A stretch of DNA of 64,000 nucleotides from Paenibacillus sp. BJ-4 (GCF_020404765.1 NZ_JAIVEM010000091.1:636-64635); one strand, 5' to 3'. Counted from the stretch's first letter, positions 10,261 to 19,549 are shown. Notes: generated by a model not told the origin, from the letters alone. Numbers and translations are program-made.

Positions 10261-10542
10261 TTAACCGATGATCGCGTGGATATCGCTTTCTTTCATAATC
10301 AAATATTCTTTACCTTCATATTTGATTTCCGTTCCAGCGTATTTAGAGAAAATGACACGGTCGCCTTCTTTTACTTCCAGAGGAATACGGGCACCGTCTT
10401 TCAATGCGCCTGCGCCAACCGCGATAATTTTGCCTTCTTGCGGCTTTTCCTTGGCAGAGTCAGGAAGTACGATCCCGAAGGAAGTCGTTTGCTCTTGCTC
10501 AATTGCTTCCACCAATACGCGTTCACCCAAAGGTTTGATCAT
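10261..10542 (-). CDS. groES: co-chaperonin GroES (Hsp10)
   Basis: A 93-residue protein of normal size with the mobile loop ([20 protein letters not shown]) and the conserved [21 protein letters not shown] segment. It caps the GroEL ring. The ATG at 10542 is preceded by AAGGAGG. It is the first gene of the groESL operon. Confidence 0.98.
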   Translation of the reverse strand: MIKPLGERVLVEAIEQEQTTSFGIVLPDSAKEKPQEGKIIAVGAGALKDGARIPLEVKEGDRVIFSKYAGTEIKYEGKEYLIMKESDIHAIIG

Positions 10543-10602
10543 GAAAAAATAGCCTCCTTATTAAGTGTTTTATACTGTAATTTGGTTGTTATGTTGTATG
10601 TA

Positions 10603-10629
10603 TTAGCACTCGACAGTCGTCAGTGCTAA
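10603..10629 (-). promoter_or_regulatory. CIRCE operator of groESL (HrcA site)
   Basis: TTAGCACTC, nine bases, then CAGTGCTAA: the CIRCE inverted repeat with one mismatch to the ideal GAGTGCTAA arm. It overlaps the start of the groES leader, where HrcA represses. Confidence 0.92.
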
Positions 10630-10640
10630 CAACCAACTTT

Positions 10641-10669
10641 ATGATACTCAACTTGAGATTGAATTTCAA
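10641..10669 (-). promoter_or_regulatory. sigma-A promoter of groESL
   Basis: Minus strand: -35 TTGAAA (10664-10669), 17-base spacer, -10 TATCAT (10641-10646), with CIRCE lying immediately downstream. Confidence 0.8.
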
Positions 10670-10732
10670 GTCCCTAATGTATTTTTTATGGGAATTTTTA
10701 TGGATAGCCCTTCTCGATTATTTCCATCTGAC

Positions 10733-10770
10733 TTAAAAATAACCGCTGTCTTAGGCAGATGCTTATTTTT
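10733..10770 (-). terminator. probable terminator overlapping the tatC stop
   Basis: On the minus strand AAAAATAAGC...TGCCTAAGACA...TTATTTTT forms a stem with A- and T-rich flanks that includes the end of tatC. The GC content of the stem is low, so strength is uncertain. Confidence 0.5.
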
Positions 10771-11527
10771 CTACATTCATTTGGGCCTCACGTTCCTCCT
10801 GTGCACGCAGCTGCCTGCGATACACGACGGATGACAAGTACACGCTCACCTCATATAGCACCAGCAACGGGATTGCCACCAAAAAATCGGATATAAAGTC
10901 CGGTGGGGTAATGACAACCGCGACGAATACAAGCAGAAAATAAGAAATTTTCCGCCATTTGCGAAGCCTCATCGGAGTTAAAACATGAATCCCTGTCAGA
11001 AACATGATTAGCAACGGGAGTTCAAATAAGAGCGCCACAGGCAGCACAATATTAAACATAAAGGTGAAATACTGTGCAATACCATATGTTTCATGCAAGC
11101 CCATGCTCTTGGTGACAGACGACGTAAACTGAATCGCCATCGGGAAAATAATGAAATAAGCAAAAGCTGTGCCCATGATGAACAACAGCAGCACATAAGG
11201 CACATAACGCAAAGTCGCACTCCGCTCCTGCGGCCGTAATCCGGGACTGACAAACTTCCATAGCTGATAACATGCAAACGGTAGCGCCACCGCAATCCCG
11301 ATGATCATAGCGATCTTCATGTAGATACCGATCCCGTCCCAAAAGGAAAATGCATTCAGCTGAAAAGCTTGCGCCGAACCGGAGCGAATAAGCCAGTCAT
11401 AGACAGGCCCCGCCGCGAACAAGCCGCCAACCAGCGCCAGGAAAAATACAATCAGCACATAAATAATTCTGCGACGAAGCTCGCCCAGATGCTCCACTAG
11501 CGACATTTCATGCTCTGATGAGGTCAA
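10763..11527 (-). CDS. tatC: Sec-independent translocase TatC
   Basis: A 254-residue polytopic protein with the TatC N-terminal signature (SLVEHLGELRRRI) that recognises twin-arginine signal peptides, followed by six membrane segments. It is the receptor core of the Tat pathway, exporting folded proteins across the cytoplasmic membrane with TatA. The start is most likely the TTG at 11527 (7-base spacing after GGAGG); the GTG at 11533 overlaps the Shine-Dalgarno. tatA lies 100 bases upstream. The pair occupies the place of tatAy-tatCy in the B. subtilis groESL neighbourhood. Confidence 0.95.
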   Translation of the reverse strand: MTSSEHEMSLVEHLGELRRRIIYVLIVFFLALVGGLFAAGPVYDWLIRSGSAQAFQLNAFSFWDGIGIYMKIAMIIGIAVALPFACYQLWKFVSPGLRPQERSATLRYVPYVLLLFIMGTAFAYFIIFPMAIQFTSSVTKSMGLHETYGIAQYFTFMFNIVLPVALLFELPLLIMFLTGIHVLTPMRLRKWRKISYFLLVFVAVVITPPDFISDFLVAIPLLVLYEVSVYLSSVVYRRQLRAQEEREAQMNVEK

Positions 11528-11627
11528 ACCCACTCCTCCTTTCCGAACGGAATGCTGTACTGTAGAAACGCTAAAAAATAAAGCCCTTCCCTAAAGAAGA
11601 GGCTCATGCTCATACTAAAAAATAATT

Positions 11628-11879
11628 TTACGGCAACCGTTTATCCTCAGGCTGAGTCTGAACTTCTGAAGGCGTCGGCTGGGTTGCCTGAACCACACTA
11701 TCTTTGGCGCCTTTACGCTCCGTCCGTTCGTCTTCGGATAAAATATCGCGTGCCCCGTTTTTAAACTCACGGAATGTACGGCCCACAGCTCGTCCCAACT
11801 CAGGCAGCTTGTTCGGGCCAAATAGCAGCAGGGCCAGAATAATCAACAAAATATAACCCGGTGCTCCAATATTGGGCAT
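11628..11879 (-). CDS. tatA: Sec-independent translocase subunit TatA
   Basis: An 83-residue protein: one membrane helix (IGAPGYILLIILALLLFGPNKLPELGRAVG, with the FGPNKLP hinge), an amphipathic helix (GRTFREFKNG), then a charged tail. It oligomerises around TatC to form the passage for folded Tat substrates. The ATG at 11879 follows AGGAGG by 10 bases; the TTG at 11888 is too close to it. Confidence 0.95.
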   Translation of the reverse strand: MPNIGAPGYILLIILALLLFGPNKLPELGRAVGRTFREFKNGARDILSEDERTERKGAKDSVVQATQPTPSEVQTQPEDKRLP

Positions 11880-11939
11880 GTGTAGCAATCCTCCTTAATC
11901 AATCCTTAAGGGTATCATACCACACACAAATGCTGTCTT

Positions 11940-12422
11940 CTACCGGAACTGACCTGTCACCATAAGAAGCGCCTCCGGGAGCTGATCCATAATAGCCGCC
12001 AAATTTTCATGTACGCCTTTGGGCGTTCCCGGCAAATTTACGATCAGTGTGCGCCCACGTATTCCCACAATCCCTCGGAATAGCATAGCCGCCGGATTTT
12101 TCTGCATCACGATCATTCTCATAGCTTCCGCCATACCTGGCACTTCCCGTTCCACGACCCGCCGAGTTGCCTCGGGTGTCACATCACGGATCGCCAGTTC
12201 GGTTCCGCCTGTAGTCAGTACCAGGTCTGCATGAAAATAATCGGTCATTTCGATTAAAGCCGCAATAATTTCATCCGGTTCATCGGGAACGATCCGGTAC
12301 TCTACAATCTCTCCGCCCAGTTCTTCTTCGACGAGCTCCCGGATGACCTGTGCGCTTGTATCCTCACGCTCTCCTCTTGCCCCTTTATCACTGGCTGTCA
12401 GGATCGCCGTTTTCCACACCAT
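11940..12422 (-). CDS. moaB: molybdenum cofactor protein, MoaB/MogA family
   Basis: A 160-residue single-domain protein with the MoCF-binding signatures TASDKGARGEREDTS, LVLTTGGTEL...DVTPEATRRVVEREVPGMAEAM and NLPGTPKGVHENL. The family adenylylates molybdopterin (MogA) or has a related role (MoaB); sequence alone does not decide which. It is followed by moaC on the same strand upstream. In the B. subtilis version of this region rex is found here instead. Confidence 0.88.
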   Translation of the reverse strand: MVWKTAILTASDKGARGEREDTSAQVIRELVEEELGGEIVEYRIVPDEPDEIIAALIEMTDYFHADLVLTTGGTELAIRDVTPEATRRVVEREVPGMAEAMRMIVMQKNPAAMLFRGIVGIRGRTLIVNLPGTPKGVHENLAAIMDQLPEALLMVTGQFR

Positions 12423-12535
12423 AAGATCACCCTTCTCCTATCATGAAAGAATACTTTCTCTTCTGAAAATCAGAAACAGCCACGCTGCATCCTCCATCAC
12501 ATCACAGTACCCTCTCGGCGACAATGTTATCTATG

Positions 12536-13024
12536 TCAAGGTTCCCGGTGGTCCTCCCTTTGAAAATCCCCATGCTTGCCGCCTGTTTTCGATTGCAGCA
12601 TGGTAGGGCCGATGATCATATCTTTTTGCAGCGCCTTGCACATATCATACACGGTTAACGCTGCGGCTGAAGCCGCTGTCAAAGCTTCCATTTCTACACC
12701 TGTCTTACCCTCGGTCTTCACTTCAACTTCAATATGGAGCACATCATGCCCATTATCGGAAAAAGTAATATTCACGCCTGTCAGGGCCAGCGGATGACAC
12801 ATCGGAATCCAGTCCGACGTTTTTTTCGCACCTTGAATCCCTGCGACCTGCGCTACAGCGAGTACATCGCCCTTGCCGATCCTGCCTTCTTTCACAGCCG
12901 TCAATGTTGCCGGATTCATTGTAATCCGTGTCACAGCGACTGCTGTACGAACCGTCGACGTTTTGCCCGAAATATCCACCATACGAGCCCGTCCCTGTTC
13001 GTTAAAATGAGTAAAGGAATCCAT
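12536..13024 (-). CDS. moaC: cyclic pyranopterin monophosphate synthase MoaC
   Basis: A 162-residue protein of normal length with the MoaC signatures [35 protein letters not shown] and [24 protein letters not shown]. It converts the MoaA product to cPMP, the first stable intermediate of molybdenum cofactor synthesis. The C-terminal tail ([17 protein letters not shown]) is typical. The short intergenic 12423-12535 shows no extra gene. Confidence 0.96.
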   Translation of the reverse strand: MDSFTHFNEQGRARMVDISGKTSTVRTAVAVTRITMNPATLTAVKEGRIGKGDVLAVAQVAGIQGAKKTSDWIPMCHPLALTGVNITFSDNGHDVLHIEVEVKTEGKTGVEMEALTAASAAALTVYDMCKALQKDMIIGPTMLQSKTGGKHGDFQREDHREP

Positions 13025-13081
13025 GACTCCCTCACAGCTCCTTTCACATGCCAGAACTTCGTTTCATTAGTCATTTGTCAG

Positions 13082-13717
13082 TTATGCATAATCACAATTT
13101 AAAGACCCTTCCGGGGTAAAAAGAACATTCACTCTCAAATCCCCCGGCTCCATGGGCACCTGCTCCAGCAATTGTCCCGGAAGCAGCAGCGAAACATAAA
13201 GCGGACCTGCGCAGCCGTTGTTACGCTTCCCTGCCTCAAGCTGTACAGTAAAGCGGTCATAATAGCCCCCGCCGTAGCCGATTCTGCCCCCACGACGATC
13301 AAAGGCCAGGCCGGGCACAACAGCCCAATCGATTTGCGCCCACATTTCAGGCGTCCATTCCTTGCATGTGGGTGCAGGCTCAGGAATGTTCCAAATGCCT
13401 GACACGATATCCCCGTGCTGATCCATCTCTCTTAGCTCCATGGTCCGGGTTACCGTATCCACTCTCGGAGCCAGAACACGATCCCCCTGTGACCAGCAAT
13501 GCTCAATGAGGGGAGCTGTCGAAATCTCGCTGCCAAATGAGAGATAGCTAAATAACGTTAGCTTATCTCCGTTTCTGTTTATTCTAAGCTGCTCCCATGC
13601 CTCGATTGCATGCCGACAGGCCACAGCCGATGCCTTCTGCCTTGTCAGCGGGTCCATGGAGTCCCGTGCTTCTCGTTGTTGCAAACGGAGCGCGTTCTTT
13701 ACACTACAGACATCCAC
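13082..13717 (-). CDS. 5-formyltetrahydrofolate cyclo-ligase
   Basis: A 211-residue protein. It has the family N terminus (KNALRLQQREARDSM), the substrate loop SYLSFGSEIST, and the signature VVPGLAFDRRGGRIGYGGGYYDRF, in which the Gly-rich loop binds ATP. It converts 5-formyl-THF to 5,10-methenyl-THF with ATP. The start is the GTG at 13717, 7 bases after GGAGGG; a GTG at 13735 is in frame but has no binding site. Confidence 0.93.
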   Translation of the reverse strand: MDVCSVKNALRLQQREARDSMDPLTRQKASAVACRHAIEAWEQLRINRNGDKLTLFSYLSFGSEISTAPLIEHCWSQGDRVLAPRVDTVTRTMELREMDQHGDIVSGIWNIPEPAPTCKEWTPEMWAQIDWAVVPGLAFDRRGGRIGYGGGYYDRFTVQLEAGKRNNGCAGPLYVSLLLPGQLLEQVPMEPGDLRVNVLFTPEGSLNCDYA

Positions 13718-13986
13718 ATATCCGCCCTCCCGCACAATCGTTGATAATGCTTCAAAACGTTACAATTAACCCATTTGTCAGTAAGTGCTGTACGTTGCAA
13801 GTTTCTTTCATTCTTTTTCAGTCCTCATTTAAGTTTATCATTGTTTATACAAATTGACTACACGTGGCTCAAGGGTTTACGAGGTAATAGCAGTGCAATA
13901 GTGGGTATTTTCATGTAAACTGGAAGGAAGGCACCTGCAGGGAAAGCAGGGAAACTGTGCAAAATGTAATGGAGGAACGATACGCG

Positions 13987-15951
13987 ATGCTATTGCAAGT
14001 AACCGGAATTACAAAATCCTATGGAATTGAGCCCGTTCTCGACGGGATTAACCTTCAAATATTGGAACGTGAACGCATTGGACTGGTAGGTGTGAACGGT
14101 GCAGGCAAATCGACCCTACTCAAAATCATTGCTGGTGAAATATCCTATGACAGTGGACAAATTTTCAAAGCAAAGGAGACCAGCATCGGTTATCTGGCAC
14201 AAAACAGCGGCTTGAATTCCGACCGATCTATCTGGGGAGAAATGATGCTGGTCTTCGCTCCGCTGATTGAGGCTGAGCAGGAGCTGCGGCAAATGGAGCA
14301 GGAAATCGCTGACCCGGCCAATGCGCAGAACGAAAAGCGCTATGCTGATCTGCTCGAACGCTATGCACGACGCTCAGACTGGTTCAAGGATCACGGCGGC
14401 TACGAAATGGAGACCCGTATTCGCAGCGTGCTGCATGGCATGGGCTTTGGTTCATTTGCACCGGAGACGCCTGTAGCTACACTGAGCGGCGGACAGAAAA
14501 CACGTCTCGCACTGGCACGCATTCTGCTGCTTGCCCCGGACGTGCTTATGCTCGATGAGCCGACCAACTATCTCGATATCCAGACATTGACCTGGCTGGA
14601 AGACTATTTGCGCGGCTACTCCGGCTCCTTGCTGGTCGTATCACATGACCGATATTTTTTGGATCGACTGGTAACGACTATCATTGAAATCGAGCGCCAC
14701 CGCTCCACCCGCTATACAGGCAACTACAGTTGCTATATGGAGTTGAAGGCTGCCGAGTACGAAACGAATCTCAAGCATTACGAAAAGCAACAAGGGGAAA
14801 TCGCCCGTATGGAGGCCTTTATACAACGCAATATTGTGCGAGCCTCCACAACCAAACGTGCCCAGAGCCGCCGCAAGCAGCTGGATAAAATGGAGCGTAT
14901 GGATCGTCCTATGGGCGATTTGAAAAAAGCACATTTTTCCTTTGAAACAGCCTTTATGTCGGGTAAGGAAGTGTTGGAGGTACGCGACCTCTCCGTAGCG
15001 TATGAAGGTAAAAAGCCTTTATTCCAGCATGCATCCTTTGACTTAAAACGTGGAGATACGGTGGCACTGATTGGTCCAAACGGGATTGGAAAATCGACGC
15101 TGCTCAAGTGCCTGACCGGATCGTTAAAGCCTGCTGCCGGCTCCATTCACTGGGGCACAAAAATTAAAATCGGCCTGTATGACCAAGAGCAAACGAATCT
15201 GAACCCGGCCAATACCGTGCTGGAGGAGCTGTGGAGCGAGTACCCTCATATGGAGGAAGCACGGATACGTACGGTACTGGGTAATTTCCTGTTCAGCGGT
15301 GACGATGTACTAAAAAAGGTATCTACACTAAGCGGTGGTGAAAAAGCCCGTGTATCTCTGGCCAAGCTGATGCTTCGCGAAGCCAATGTACTGATTCTCG
15401 ATGAGCCTACCAACCATCTGGATCTGTTCAGCAAGGAAGTGCTGGAAGCTGCTTTGATGGACTATGACGGTACATTGCTATTCATTTCCCATGACCGTTA
15501 TTTCCTGAATAAAATGGCGGAGCGTGTCATTGAGCTTCATCCTGAAGGGATACAACATTTCCTGGGGAATTATGATGACTATGTAGCCAAAAAACAGGAG
15601 CTGGAGGAGATAGCGCTGGAAGCTCTGGAGGCAGGTCAGGCCACCCGCAGCAAAACATCGGCTGCCTCTGCATCCGTAACAGACGAGACTACACCTAAAT
15701 CACGCGCAGCTACCTATGCAGCAGACAAACAAGCCAAGAGCGAGGAACGCAGCCGTCAGCGTAAGCTGGAAGCCCTGGAAAACCAAATCAAAGTGTTGGA
15801 GGAGCAAATTTTAGGGCTAGAGGAGCAAATGACCCTACCCGAGATTTATCAGGATTACGAGGCGCTTCAGGAAATTCAGGCACAACTCGACAACCATAAA
15901 CAGGAATTGGCTCAAACCTATGCGGCATGGGAAGAACTGTTAGAGGATTAA
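13987..15951 (+). CDS. ydiF: ABC-F ATPase, YdiF-like
   Basis: A 654-residue soluble protein with two ABC domains and no membrane segments. P-loops are VNGAGKSTLL and PNGIGKSTLL; signatures are TLSGGQKTRLALAR and TLSGGEKARVSLAK; a charged inter-domain linker (P-site tRNA-interaction motif region, ~250-310) and a C-terminal coiled coil are present. ABC-F proteins act on the ribosome. The position opposite tsaD and near moaC matches B. subtilis ydiF, so it is probably the housekeeping paralogue rather than an acquired resistance protein. The start ATG at 13987 follows GGAGGA by 9-10 bases. It has its own terminator at 16056. Confidence 0.93.
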   Translation: MLLQVTGITKSYGIEPVLDGINLQILERERIGLVGVNGAGKSTLLKIIAGEISYDSGQIFKAKETSIGYLAQNSGLNSDRSIWGEMMLVFAPLIEAEQELRQMEQEIADPANAQNEKRYADLLERYARRSDWFKDHGGYEMETRIRSVLHGMGFGSFAPETPVATLSGGQKTRLALARILLLAPDVLMLDEPTNYLDIQTLTWLEDYLRGYSGSLLVVSHDRYFLDRLVTTIIEIERHRSTRYTGNYSCYMELKAAEYETNLKHYEKQQGEIARMEAFIQRNIVRASTTKRAQSRRKQLDKMERMDRPMGDLKKAHFSFETAFMSGKEVLEVRDLSVAYEGKKPLFQHASFDLKRGDTVALIGPNGIGKSTLLKCLTGSLKPAAGSIHWGTKIKIGLYDQEQTNLNPANTVLEELWSEYPHMEEARIRTVLGNFLFSGDDVLKKVSTLSGGEKARVSLAKLMLREANVLILDEPTNHLDLFSKEVLEAALMDYDGTLLFISHDRYFLNKMAERVIELHPEGIQHFLGNYDDYVAKKQELEEIALEALEAGQATRSKTSAASASVTDETTPKSRAATYAADKQAKSEERSRQRKLEALENQIKVLEEQILGLEEQMTLPEIYQDYEALQEIQAQLDNHKQELAQTYAAWEELLED

Positions 15952-16019
15952 AAGCTACTGCATAAAATCTCAGCCCTAGAAATTTCACATTTGCCTCTTC
16001 CTTCTTTTTGTACACAGAG

Positions 16020-16256
16020 ATATCCACAACTTATGTGTATGAGTGATATTGAAAAATGGCCTTTTAGGCCATTTTTTTATTGTCAAAAAGCCATCTTCAA
16101 ATGAAAACCAAATTTATCCACCTTTTTATCCACATTATCCACAGTTTTCACAAAAGTCAGAGGTGCAAAATATCCCCTAGCTTGCTACCTCCAAAAAGTC
16201 TTGGCCTGCTTGCTTTGAGCATTATTATCCACATTTTCGACGGTATATGTGGATAA
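16020..16256. promoter_or_regulatory. DnaA-box cluster in the ydiF-tsaD intergenic region
   Basis: Four perfect DnaA boxes lie here: TTATCCACA at 16126-16134, 16135-16143 and 16225-16233, and its complement at 16248-16256. Two 8/9 matches are at 16020-16028 (ATATCCACA) and 16114-16122 (TTATCCACC). Three boxes are nearly back to back at 16114-16143. There is no dnaA or dnaN nearby, so this is not oriC. It resembles the DnaA-box clusters that titrate DnaA away from the origin in B. subtilis. The remaining 16257-16450 holds no gene. Confidence 0.85.
16056..16078 (+). terminator. ydiF terminator
   Basis: ATGGCC-TTTTA-GGCCAT followed by seven T on the plus strand. Confidence 0.9.
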
Positions 16257-16451
16257 CTTTGTTCACAACTTGACAAATCATATCATTGTTCGAGGAGTAT
16301 TAAAATCTCTGAGTTTTTTGGTGAATCATGAAAAACCGTGAACGATTATGACGAACACTGCGGGAGAATAAGATGCTATCATTGATCAGCTAAAAACTCC
16401 TGTAATTAGACCACTTGAATTTATGTTGTTTTTATATTAACCAGGATGGAA

Positions 16452-16485
16452 CAAAAAAGACACAGCCTCAACTGTGCCGTGTCTT
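16452..16485 (-). terminator. terminator of the tsaE-tsaB-rimI-tsaD operon
   Basis: Minus strand: AAGACACGGCACAG...CTGTGTCTT hairpin followed by TTTTTTG, 17 bases after the tsaD stop. Confidence 0.85.
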
Positions 16486-16501
16486 GCTCATTCTTGTTCA
16501 A

Positions 16502-17566
16502 TTAAGATTGGACAGACCATTCCTCCAGAGACAGCCCTGGATCTGCCTTCATGTCGAGTGATGTAAATTCCCCGCGCTTCCACTTGGCGTAGGCCGCAGC
16601 ACCGATCATGGCTGCATTGTCTGTACAATATTTCATGGACGGTACAAGCAGCTCGATGCCTTCACGCTCGCAGCGCTCACGCAATGCTGAACGCAGTCCA
16701 CGATTGGCAGCGACACCGCCGCAGAGCAGAAGCTGCTTCGCCCGGTATTCACGCATGGCACGAATCGCCTTTTCCACCAATACCTCTACAACCGACTCTT
16801 GAAAGCCTCTTGCGATAGCTCCGGCTTGAACGGTTTCTCCACGCATTTTCGTCTGGTTAATCACATTCAACACCGCAGATTTCAAACCGCTAAAGCTAAA
16901 ATCATAAGAATCCGGCTCCAGCCAAGCACGCGGCAAAGTGACGACTTCCTTCGATTCATGGGCCACACGATCCACATGCGGACCGCCGGGATACGGAAAG
17001 CCAATGGCTCGTGCTACTTTGTCGTAGGCTTCCCCTACTGCATCATCCCTCGTGCGGCCAATGAGTTGAAACTGGCCTTCGGACTCCATCATTACCAGCT
17101 CCGTATGTCCTCCTGACACAACGAGTGCGATACACGGATATACGATCTCATGCTCCAGCTGATTGGCATAAATATGTCCCGCAATATGATGCGTCCCAAT
17201 CAACGGCTTGCCGAACGCCATGGCGGCGCTCTTGGCGGCAACAATACCAACCAGCAACGCGCCGACCAGTCCCGGACCTTGTGTCACGGCAACTGCCGAA
17301 AGCTCGCGTGGAGTAATACCAGATGCTTGCATGGCTTCGTCCAGCATGTACGTAATGCTCTCCACATGCTTGCGCGATGCCACCTCTGGCACCACACCGC
17401 CAAAGGCTTTGTGTGTTTCAATCTGACTGGAAATGAGATTTGAAAGTACCTCTGTACCATTTTTCACGACGGAAACAGCCGTTTCATCACAGCTCGTTTC
17501 CACTGCCAGTATATAGCAAGGCTCACCGGACGCGGTGCCTGTACCTGCTTTTTCCTCTTGCGTCAT
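16502..17566 (-). CDS. tsaD: tRNA N6-threonylcarbamoyladenosine transferase TsaD
   Basis: A 354-residue ASKHA-fold protein (formerly Gcp/YdiE). It has VETSCDETAVSVV, the metal-binding GTHHIAGHIYAN (HxxxH), ALVVSGGHTELV and a C-terminal DNAAMIG motif. It transfers the threonylcarbamoyl group to A37 of ANN-decoding tRNAs together with TsaB and TsaE. It overlaps rimI by 4 bases (ATGA), the last gene of a four-gene operon. Confidence 0.97.
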   Translation of the reverse strand: MTQEEKAGTGTASGEPCYILAVETSCDETAVSVVKNGTEVLSNLISSQIETHKAFGGVVPEVASRKHVESITYMLDEAMQASGITPRELSAVAVTQGPGLVGALLVGIVAAKSAAMAFGKPLIGTHHIAGHIYANQLEHEIVYPCIALVVSGGHTELVMMESEGQFQLIGRTRDDAVGEAYDKVARAIGFPYPGGPHVDRVAHESKEVVTLPRAWLEPDSYDFSFSGLKSAVLNVINQTKMRGETVQAGAIARGFQESVVEVLVEKAIRAMREYRAKQLLLCGGVAANRGLRSALRERCEREGIELLVPSMKYCTDNAAMIGAAAYAKWKRGEFTSLDMKADPGLSLEEWSVQS

Positions 17567-18078
17567 TGCTCCTGCACGCTTCCTTCCTGTTCATCGGATG
17601 CCTTATGCGCGGGAAGATCCGCCCACATGATCACGGCATCCTCGTTATTATCCGAATAATAGCCTTTGCGGACACCTGCGGGCTTAAAACCTTTTTTCTC
17701 ATACAAACCCTGAGCGATCCGATTCGTTACCCGCACCTCCAGCGTCATGCGTTCCATCCCTAAATATGAGGCGGTCTGCATCAGCTCATCCAATAGCTTG
17801 TCACCAAGCTTGCGCCCGCGAAAAGCCTCACGAACTGCAATATTCGTAATATGGGCCTCATCCATAATCGTCCACATGCCCGCGTAGCCAATGGCTTGTC
17901 CGTTCAGTTCCATAATCATATATTTGGCGAAATGATTCATTGTCAGCTCATTGCGGAATGCCTCTTCCGTCCACGGCAGCGTGAACGCTTCATGCTCAAT
18001 CTCCAGCACATCGGGAATATCATCCAGTTGCATCAAGCGAAACTCAAGCTTCTCTTCCCGTTGTATGTTCTTTGCCAT
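17563..18078 (-). CDS. rimI: ribosomal protein S18-alanine N-acetyltransferase RimI family
   Basis: A 171-residue GNAT acetyltransferase: ITNIAVREAFRGRKLGDKLLDEL carries the acetyl-CoA pyrophosphate-binding R/Q-x-x-G-x-G/A loop (variant RGRKLG), and LYEKKGFKPAGVRKGYY is the conserved RimI C-terminal block. It acetylates protein N termini, classically S18. The start is the ATG at 18078 behind GGTGA; a GTG at 18087 is an alternative. It is translationally coupled to tsaD. Confidence 0.92.
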   Translation of the reverse strand: MAKNIQREEKLEFRLMQLDDIPDVLEIEHEAFTLPWTEEAFRNELTMNHFAKYMIMELNGQAIGYAGMWTIMDEAHITNIAVREAFRGRKLGDKLLDELMQTASYLGMERMTLEVRVTNRIAQGLYEKKGFKPAGVRKGYYSDNNEDAVIMWADLPAHKASDEQEGSVQEQ

Positions 18079-18095
18079 GTTGTTCACCGCTCTCT

Positions 18096-18932
18096 TTAGC
18101 GCTGACGAAGCAGATTGGCTTCCGCCTCCGCCAGCTGGGTATAATTCGGAACCAGCGTATGTAGCTCGTCATGTTCCTGACGAAGCAGCTTATCCGCCCC
18201 AAGGCGGCCAACCCATCTTCCTTCCAGTTCATAAGGTACAATATGAAGCACGCTCCATGCACGCAGGCGCTCGGCTGTTTCAGCGTGAATCGCTGTCTCA
18301 CCGACTAACCAAATAGCTGCTGGCCGCTCTTCGGAAGGCAAAGCCTCCAGTCGTTGCAGCAGGTCCTCTGTCCAAGTGGACATCAGCCGAATCGCATCCG
18401 GTTCCAGCCGCTGCGGGCTGTCAGTGCCGTTAACTGTATTCACGGCGAACAGCCCCGTGTAGACCTGTCCACGGCGCGCATCCAGCACAGGCACAATCCA
18501 GTCTGCTGCCTGCACCCCGGCTGGACTTTCACTCACCGACTCACTTTTCCCTTCTTGCTCCTGTATTACGACACCACGATTCCACCCTCCCCACGCCAAG
18601 GCATGCAAAGTGGATATGGATGTCACGGGGATGCCCCAGGCCCAAGCGAGGGTTTTGGCAGCAGTCACCGCAATCCGAATACCGGTATAAGAACCCGGTC
18701 CAACACCGACTGCAATACCGTCCACATCATTGCGTGTCAGTCCTTCTTCACCCAGGAGACGTTCCAGCTCGGTAATGACATGCACCGAGTGATTTCGTTC
18801 GCCATACACATTACTTTCTCCCAGCAGCTCTCTTCCGTTCATCAGGGCAGCTGCCATTACGGTCGTCGCTGTATCTAACACCAAAAACCGCTCACGCGGC
18901 TTTACATTCACATCTGTATGCTCTCTTTGCAT
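18096..18932 (-). CDS. tsaB: TsaB, threonylcarbamoyladenosine synthesis partner
   Basis: A 278-residue ASKHA-fold paralogue of TsaD lacking the metal-binding His pair: LVLDTATTVMAAAL, GVGPGSYTGIRIAVTAAKTLAW, VLDARRGQVYTG. It scaffolds the TsaD-TsaB-TsaE complex. A segment of about 20 residues around 142-160 (QEQEGKSESVSESPAG) looks like a low-complexity insertion in a loop. Its ATG lies 1 base after the tsaE stop codon, with GGAG inside tsaE. Confidence 0.94.
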   Translation of the reverse strand: MQREHTDVNVKPRERFLVLDTATTVMAAALMNGRELLGESNVYGERNHSVHVITELERLLGEEGLTRNDVDGIAVGVGPGSYTGIRIAVTAAKTLAWAWGIPVTSISTLHALAWGGWNRGVVIQEQEGKSESVSESPAGVQAADWIVPVLDARRGQVYTGLFAVNTVNGTDSPQRLEPDAIRLMSTWTEDLLQRLEALPSEERPAAIWLVGETAIHAETAERLRAWSVLHIVPYELEGRWVGRLGADKLLRQEHDELHTLVPNYTQLAEAEANLLRQR

Positions 18933-18935
18933 GGT

Positions 18936-19415
18936 TCAAACTCCATTCTCCCGCAAACTGCGGCACCATTGTTCATAAGGCTCGCCATACCCGGTTAGAT
19001 GAATTAAGCGCTCACCGACATCTGTCGTCTCTATATACATGTGAAGCCGCTGCTTCGGCAATATATCGGGTATAATACTCCCCCATTCCACCAGACATAC
19101 TCCAGTCCCATAAAAATATTCATCCAGCCCAAGATCCTCTGCCTCATCCTGGGTAATGCGATACACATCCATATGGTACAAGGGCAATCTGCCTTCATAC
19201 TCCTTGATTAGCGTAAAAGTCGGGCTGTTTACTATACCCGGGACACCCAAATGGCTGGCAAAAGCTTTGGAAAAGGCAGTTTTACCTGCTCCCAGATCTC
19301 CGTCCAGCACGATTACCGTGCCGGGAACGGCTTGTGCAGCCAAAAAACCAGCCAAAGCCCCGGTCTGCGCCTCTGCGACAGAACGAAACGTAAACTGTTC
19401 CTGCGAAATTGTCAT
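18936..19415 (-). CDS. tsaE: TsaE, tRNA t6A ATPase
   Basis: A 159-residue P-loop protein: GDLGAGKTAFSKAFA (Walker A), NSPTFTLIKEYEG, YHMDVYRI and VEWG. ATP hydrolysis drives turnover of the TsaDB complex. It is the first gene of the operon; the divergent hydrolase gene starts 134 bases away, so both promoters lie in 19416-19549. Confidence 0.95.
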   Translation of the reverse strand: MTISQEQFTFRSVAEAQTGALAGFLAAQAVPGTVIVLDGDLGAGKTAFSKAFASHLGVPGIVNSPTFTLIKEYEGRLPLYHMDVYRITQDEAEDLGLDEYFYGTGVCLVEWGSIIPDILPKQRLHMYIETTDVGERLIHLTGYGEPYEQWCRSLRENGV

Positions 19416-19549
19416 ATGTCTTAATCACCTTTCGTCCGATCGGACCGTTCCAACTTGTCCTTTATTATATAGTTCACCTTATGTCGCCGCAAGGCATGAA
19501 GACATGCTATTGTATGTTAAGTAAGACACACAAGGAGGGAATCGATTCG

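Noticed and set aside
16020..16256. DnaA-box cluster as the chromosomal origin
   Set aside because: No dnaA, dnaN or AT-rich unwinding arrangement nearby, and the genes around it match a non-origin region of B. subtilis.
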